This document shows, piece by piece, positions 61,408 through 64,000 of a stretch of 64,000 bases of DNA. The stretch spans positions 310,001 through 374,000 of the forward strand of contig NZ_JAPQNS010000006.1 in the NCBI RefSeq assembly GCF_028867935.1, read 5' to 3'. Position 1 is the first letter of the stretch; each line of letters starts with the position of its first letter. The position numbers were made by a program, and so were the translations under genes. The stretch comes from Flavobacterium sp. SUN052. GTDB lineage: Bacteria; Bacteroidota; Bacteroidia; Flavobacteriales; Flavobacteriaceae. Below the pieces are notes generated by a model, which saw only the letters and a list, made by a program, of their open reading frames with translations, made no database searches and was not told the origin of the DNA.

Positions 61408-62598
61408 AATGATTGGGTGACGTTTAAATTCTTTTTTACGATCGAAAAGATACCGGTAGGTGATGTGGCGTTTAACCACCACGGCGCCGAGCATTTTGGC
61501 GAACCGAATCATCTTGACATTGAAATCGCCGATCCAGTTTAGCTCCAGATCCTTGTAGGGATGGCTAGACGCCCAGCCCACCCGAGTCGGATACGATAGC
61601 GCAATGGCCGACTCTACACCTCGTCCCTGAAAATCGGGCACTACGCCAAAAATCACACCGAAAGCTTTGCGGGTTGTTTTAAACGTTTTGTAATACAGGA
61701 ACTTGAGTTTGCCCAGCAAATCCATCTTACCGTTCACATACTTGAAATATTGATTCAGCTCGGGGAGCATGATGAAAAAGGCAATAGGCTGCTTCTCGGG
61801 GCCGTGGTAGCTGAACCAAACCAGTTCCTCATCCATAACCGGTTTCATCTGCTTCATAAGTTTCAACGCTTTCTCTTGGCTCATGTCGGGCGTCCCGAGA
61901 ATCTTGGTCCAGGCCTTATTATATATTTCAGCAAAGTCGCCCGCAAACTTCGAGAGTTCGTTTTTGCGAATATGTTCGAACGAAAAAGCGGGATCTTTCA
62001 GAATACGGTCTGAGCGTTCAAGAACGGTTGGATGCATACCCGCCAATACGCGATCCTTTTCAATCGGTACCATAAACGTATGCTGCTGGAAATAATCCTG
62101 AAAGCCGTAATTGTCGAAAAACAGTACGTAATACGGTTTGGTATACGGCATTCCGTAGTTGGGCTCATGATTGAAACCTTCCACCAGTAATCCCCACCAA
62201 CGGTCACGGTCGCCGAAATTAATCGGGCCATCCATAGCTTCCATACCTCGTTCGAGAAGCCAGTTTTTACAGGCATCAAAAAGCGTGTTGGCGGCTTTCT
62301 GGTTGTATACGCACTCAAAAAAGCCCATTCCCCCCGTTGGTTGCTCGTTACGGGTCATGGTGGTTTTCTGATTAATAAAAGCCGCAACCCGCCCTATCGT
62401 CTGGTTCTGATCGTCGAGCAGTAGCCACCGGATACATTCGCCATGCTCAAACAGCTTATTTTTTTTAGGATCAAAGACGCTTTCGAGGTCGGCATCTAAG
62501 GGGCGAATCCAGTTTGGTTCGTCCTGATACAGTCGAACAGCAAACTGGATGAACTCTTGTTGGTAAGCGGAATTGGTGCCGACTTCGACGAGATGCAT
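61405..62598 (-). CDS. GNAT-like acyltransferase family protein
   Basis: 397 residues from ATG 62598 (an ATG at 62700 adds 34 non-conserved residues and overlaps the cysS promoter). FIQFAVRLYQDEPNWIRPLD then HGECIRWLLLDDQNQTIGRV, GFFECVYNQKAANTLFDACK with GMEAMDGPINFGDRDRWWGL; the GNAT-style CoA fold is seen as NWIGDFNVKMIRFAKMLGA. Found in many Bacteroidota as a hypothetical N-acetyltransferase; substrate unknown. Confidence 0.7.
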   Translation of the reverse strand: MHLVEVGTNSAYQQEFIQFAVRLYQDEPNWIRPLDADLESVFDPKKNKLFEHGECIRWLLLDDQNQTIGRVAAFINQKTTMTRNEQPTGGMGFFECVYNQKAANTLFDACKNWLLERGMEAMDGPINFGDRDRWWGLLVEGFNHEPNYGMPYTKPYYVLFFDNYGFQDYFQQHTFMVPIEKDRVLAGMHPTVLERSDRILKDPAFSFEHIRKNELSKFAGDFAEIYNKAWTKILGTPDMSQEKALKLMKQMKPVMDEELVWFSYHGPEKQPIAFFIMLPELNQYFKYVNGKMDLLGKLKFLYYKTFKTTRKAFGVIFGVVPDFQGRGVESAIALSYPTRVGWASSHPYKDLELNWIGDFNVKMIRFAKMLGAVVVKRHITYRYLFDRKKEFKRHPII

Positions 62599-62678
62599 TC
62601 TGAACGATAAAGTAAAATAGAGATCAGGCAAAGATAGTGAGTTAGCATTGGTGCCACACCTTTTTACTATCAATCCTG

Positions 62679-62686
62679 TACCTTTG
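62679..62686 (+). promoter_or_regulatory. -7 box TACCTTTG for cysS
   Basis: Exact TAnnTTTG match 34 bases before ATG 62721, in the 122-base gap between divergent starts. The -33 region is only T-rich. Confidence 0.6.
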
Positions 62687-62720
62687 CCGTTACGATTCAA
62701 CCCACTGAAAATTCCCCTGA

Positions 62721-64000
62721 ATGCAACCCCTCAGACTTTATAACACGCTCTCCCGCCAAAAAGAAACGTTTGAACCCATCAGTGCGCCTTATGTGGGCAT
62801 GTATGTCTGTGGCCCAACCGTTTACAATTATGTTCACCTGGGCAACGTACGCACGTTTCTGACCTTCGATACGCTGTTCCGTTACCTGACGCACATTGGC
62901 TATAAAGTTCGGTATGTGCGTAACATTACCGACGTGGGCCACCTTGTGGGCGATGGTGATGAAGGTGAAGATAAAATTGGGCGCATGGCCAAGCTCGAAA
63001 AGCTGGAACCGATGGAAATTGTGCAGCGCTACACCAACGATTTTCATAATGTTCTGACAACGTTCAATCTGCTGCCGCCAAGCATCGAGCCTACCGCAAC
63101 GGGCCATATGGTAGAGCAAATTGAGGCTGTTAAAGTATTAATTGACAAAGGGCTGGCCTACGAATCGAATGGGTCGGTGTATTTTGATATTCTAAAATAC
63201 AACGAACAGGGCGGTAACTACGGCAAACTGTCGGGTCGGATTATTGAAGATCTGCTCAACGAAACCCGCGATCTCGATGGACAGTCAGAGAAGCGCAATC
63301 CGCTGGACTTTGCCATCTGGAAAAACGCTTCTCCCGAACATATTATGCGCTGGCCATCGCCCTGGGGCGATGGATTTCCGGGCTGGCATTTGGAGTGTAG
63401 TTGCATGAGTACTAAATATTTGGGTGCTCAATTTGACATTCATGGCGGAGGCATGGACCTCAAATTTCCACACCATGAATGCGAGATCGCCCAAGGTAAC
63501 GGCCTCACCGACAAAGACCCGGTTCGCTACTGGATGCACTCAAATATGCTGACCGTAAACGGCCAGAAAATGAGTAAGTCGCTGGGAAATTCCTTTCTGC
63601 CTGCTGAGTTATTCGCAGGAAGTCACCCACTGTTAGAACAGGCTTATTCGCCAATGACAGTGCGGTTTTTCATGTTGCAATCGCATTACCGAAGCACGCT
63701 CGACTTCTCGAATGACGCCTTGAAAGCGGCCCAGAAGGGTTACCGTCGGCTTGTGAATGGATTGCGCATCGTAAAAACGCTTACCTACGCTGCCGATGAA
63801 ACCATAGCGCCTGATCCTAAAAAACAAGCTGATATACAGGCTGCTTTGAAGGGGTTTCACGATGCCCTGAACGACGATTTAAACACCGCTGTGGCTATTG
63901 CACATCTGTTTACGTTGCTTAAGTACGTGAACATGATTTACATGAACCAGCTACAGCCAACTGCCTTAGGCCAGGACGTTTTCGAGTCGATGAAAGCTTC
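62721..64000 (+). CDS. cysS: Cysteinyl-tRNA synthetase (5' part, runs off the window)
   Basis: 426 complete codons from ATG 62721 to the window edge; no stop within the window. Class I aminoacyl-tRNA synthetase: [20 protein letters not shown] (zinc Cys and HIGH-like HLGN), [36 protein letters not shown] and [17 protein letters not shown] (zinc-binding), [14 protein letters not shown] (KMSKS). The last part, [20 protein letters not shown], belongs to the anticodon-binding DALR domain. Charges tRNA-Cys; essential. Confidence 0.97.
   Translation, partial: MQPLRLYNTLSRQKETFEPISAPYVGMYVCGPTVYNYVHLGNVRTFLTFDTLFRYLTHIGYKVRYVRNITDVGHLVGDGDEGEDKIGRMAKLEKLEPMEIVQRYTNDFHNVLTTFNLLPPSIEPTATGHMVEQIEAVKVLIDKGLAYESNGSVYFDILKYNEQGGNYGKLSGRIIEDLLNETRDLDGQSEKRNPLDFAIWKNASPEHIMRWPSPWGDGFPGWHLECSCMSTKYLGAQFDIHGGGMDLKFPHHECEIAQGNGLTDKDPVRYWMHSNMLTVNGQKMSKSLGNSFLPAELFAGSHPLLEQAYSPMTVRFFMLQSHYRSTLDFSNDALKAAQKGYRRLVNGLRIVKTLTYAADETIAPDPKKQADIQAALKGFHDALNDDLNTAVAIAHLFTLLKYVNMIYMNQLQPTALGQDVFESMKA

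Noticed and set aside
62697..63119. Minus-strand 140-residue frame inside cysS
   Set aside because: Antisense to cysS, which has complete class I synthetase motifs.

Overview
The window looks like chromosomal DNA of a Bacteroidota of the order Cytophagales, most likely close to Spirosoma (inference from protein flavour, no database search run). Evidence: a SusC/SusD pair, a type IX secretion sorting domain on a giant GH9 enzyme, almost no Shine-Dalgarno sequences, several exact TAnnTTTG -7 promoter boxes, and roughly balanced base composition outside one AT-rich island. There are 52 intact or window-truncated coding genes and two pseudogenes. No tRNA, rRNA, CRISPR array or complete insertion sequence was seen.

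Layout. 1-1080: tail of a GMC oxidoreductase, then a HigBA-like toxin-antitoxin (TA) pair bracketed by two near-identical hairpins. 1101-7530 (minus): a secreted multidomain GH9 cellulase-like protein and a lipoprotein. 7700-10600: an AT-rich accessory island (broken DUF3024 gene, esterase, DUF2200, orphan Imm5-type immunity protein, NTF2-like protein). 10648-15597: quinone reductase-like flavoprotein, DUF4143 AAA ATPase behind a 47-bp palindrome, DHFR-like protein, and an SDR/AraC pair with a putative operator. 15659-18137 (minus): M16 peptidase, MNT, HEPN, ispF, in which a TA module separates a peptidase from an isoprenoid gene. 18224-24380: TPR protein, PqaA-like hydrolase, BNR/sialidase-like protein and a large two-domain secreted protein. 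24555-26564: Gfo/Idh/MocA dehydrogenase and an Rpn-type nuclease. 26645-30816: nadC-nadA-vapB-vapC-nadB, a de novo NAD operon with a TA module inside it. 31196-36060: sodium/solute symporter, NUDIX, Uma2, lhgO, anmK. 36089-41162: susD and susC, apparently co-transcribed with anmK-lhgO. 41355-46849: fructosamine-kinase-like protein, SDR, a small secreted protein behind a very good sigma-54 promoter with tandem enhancer sites, a cadherin/Ig-like protein, and an orphan UgpC/MalK ATPase. 47104-52431: rpmE2, nrdA, a DUF6934 two-gene unit, photolyase. 52479-60287: two tandem fibronectin-III proteins and a PfkB kinase whose 3' end is duplicated between them. 60389-64000: SMP-30-like lactonase, GNAT-like protein, start of cysS.

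Themes. First, TA modules sit inside housekeeping operons (vapBC in nad, MNT-HEPN upstream of ispF). Second, many gene ends carry long inverted repeats, several at convergent stop codons and one between susC and susD; they look like dispersed REP-like elements acting as terminators. Third, the FN3/pfkB region preserves a duplication or recombination junction. Fourth, one gene has a near-consensus RpoN promoter. None of these is proven to be a new system; the most testable are the sigma-54 unit, the pfkB relic, the nad/vapBC operon and the 47-bp palindrome.
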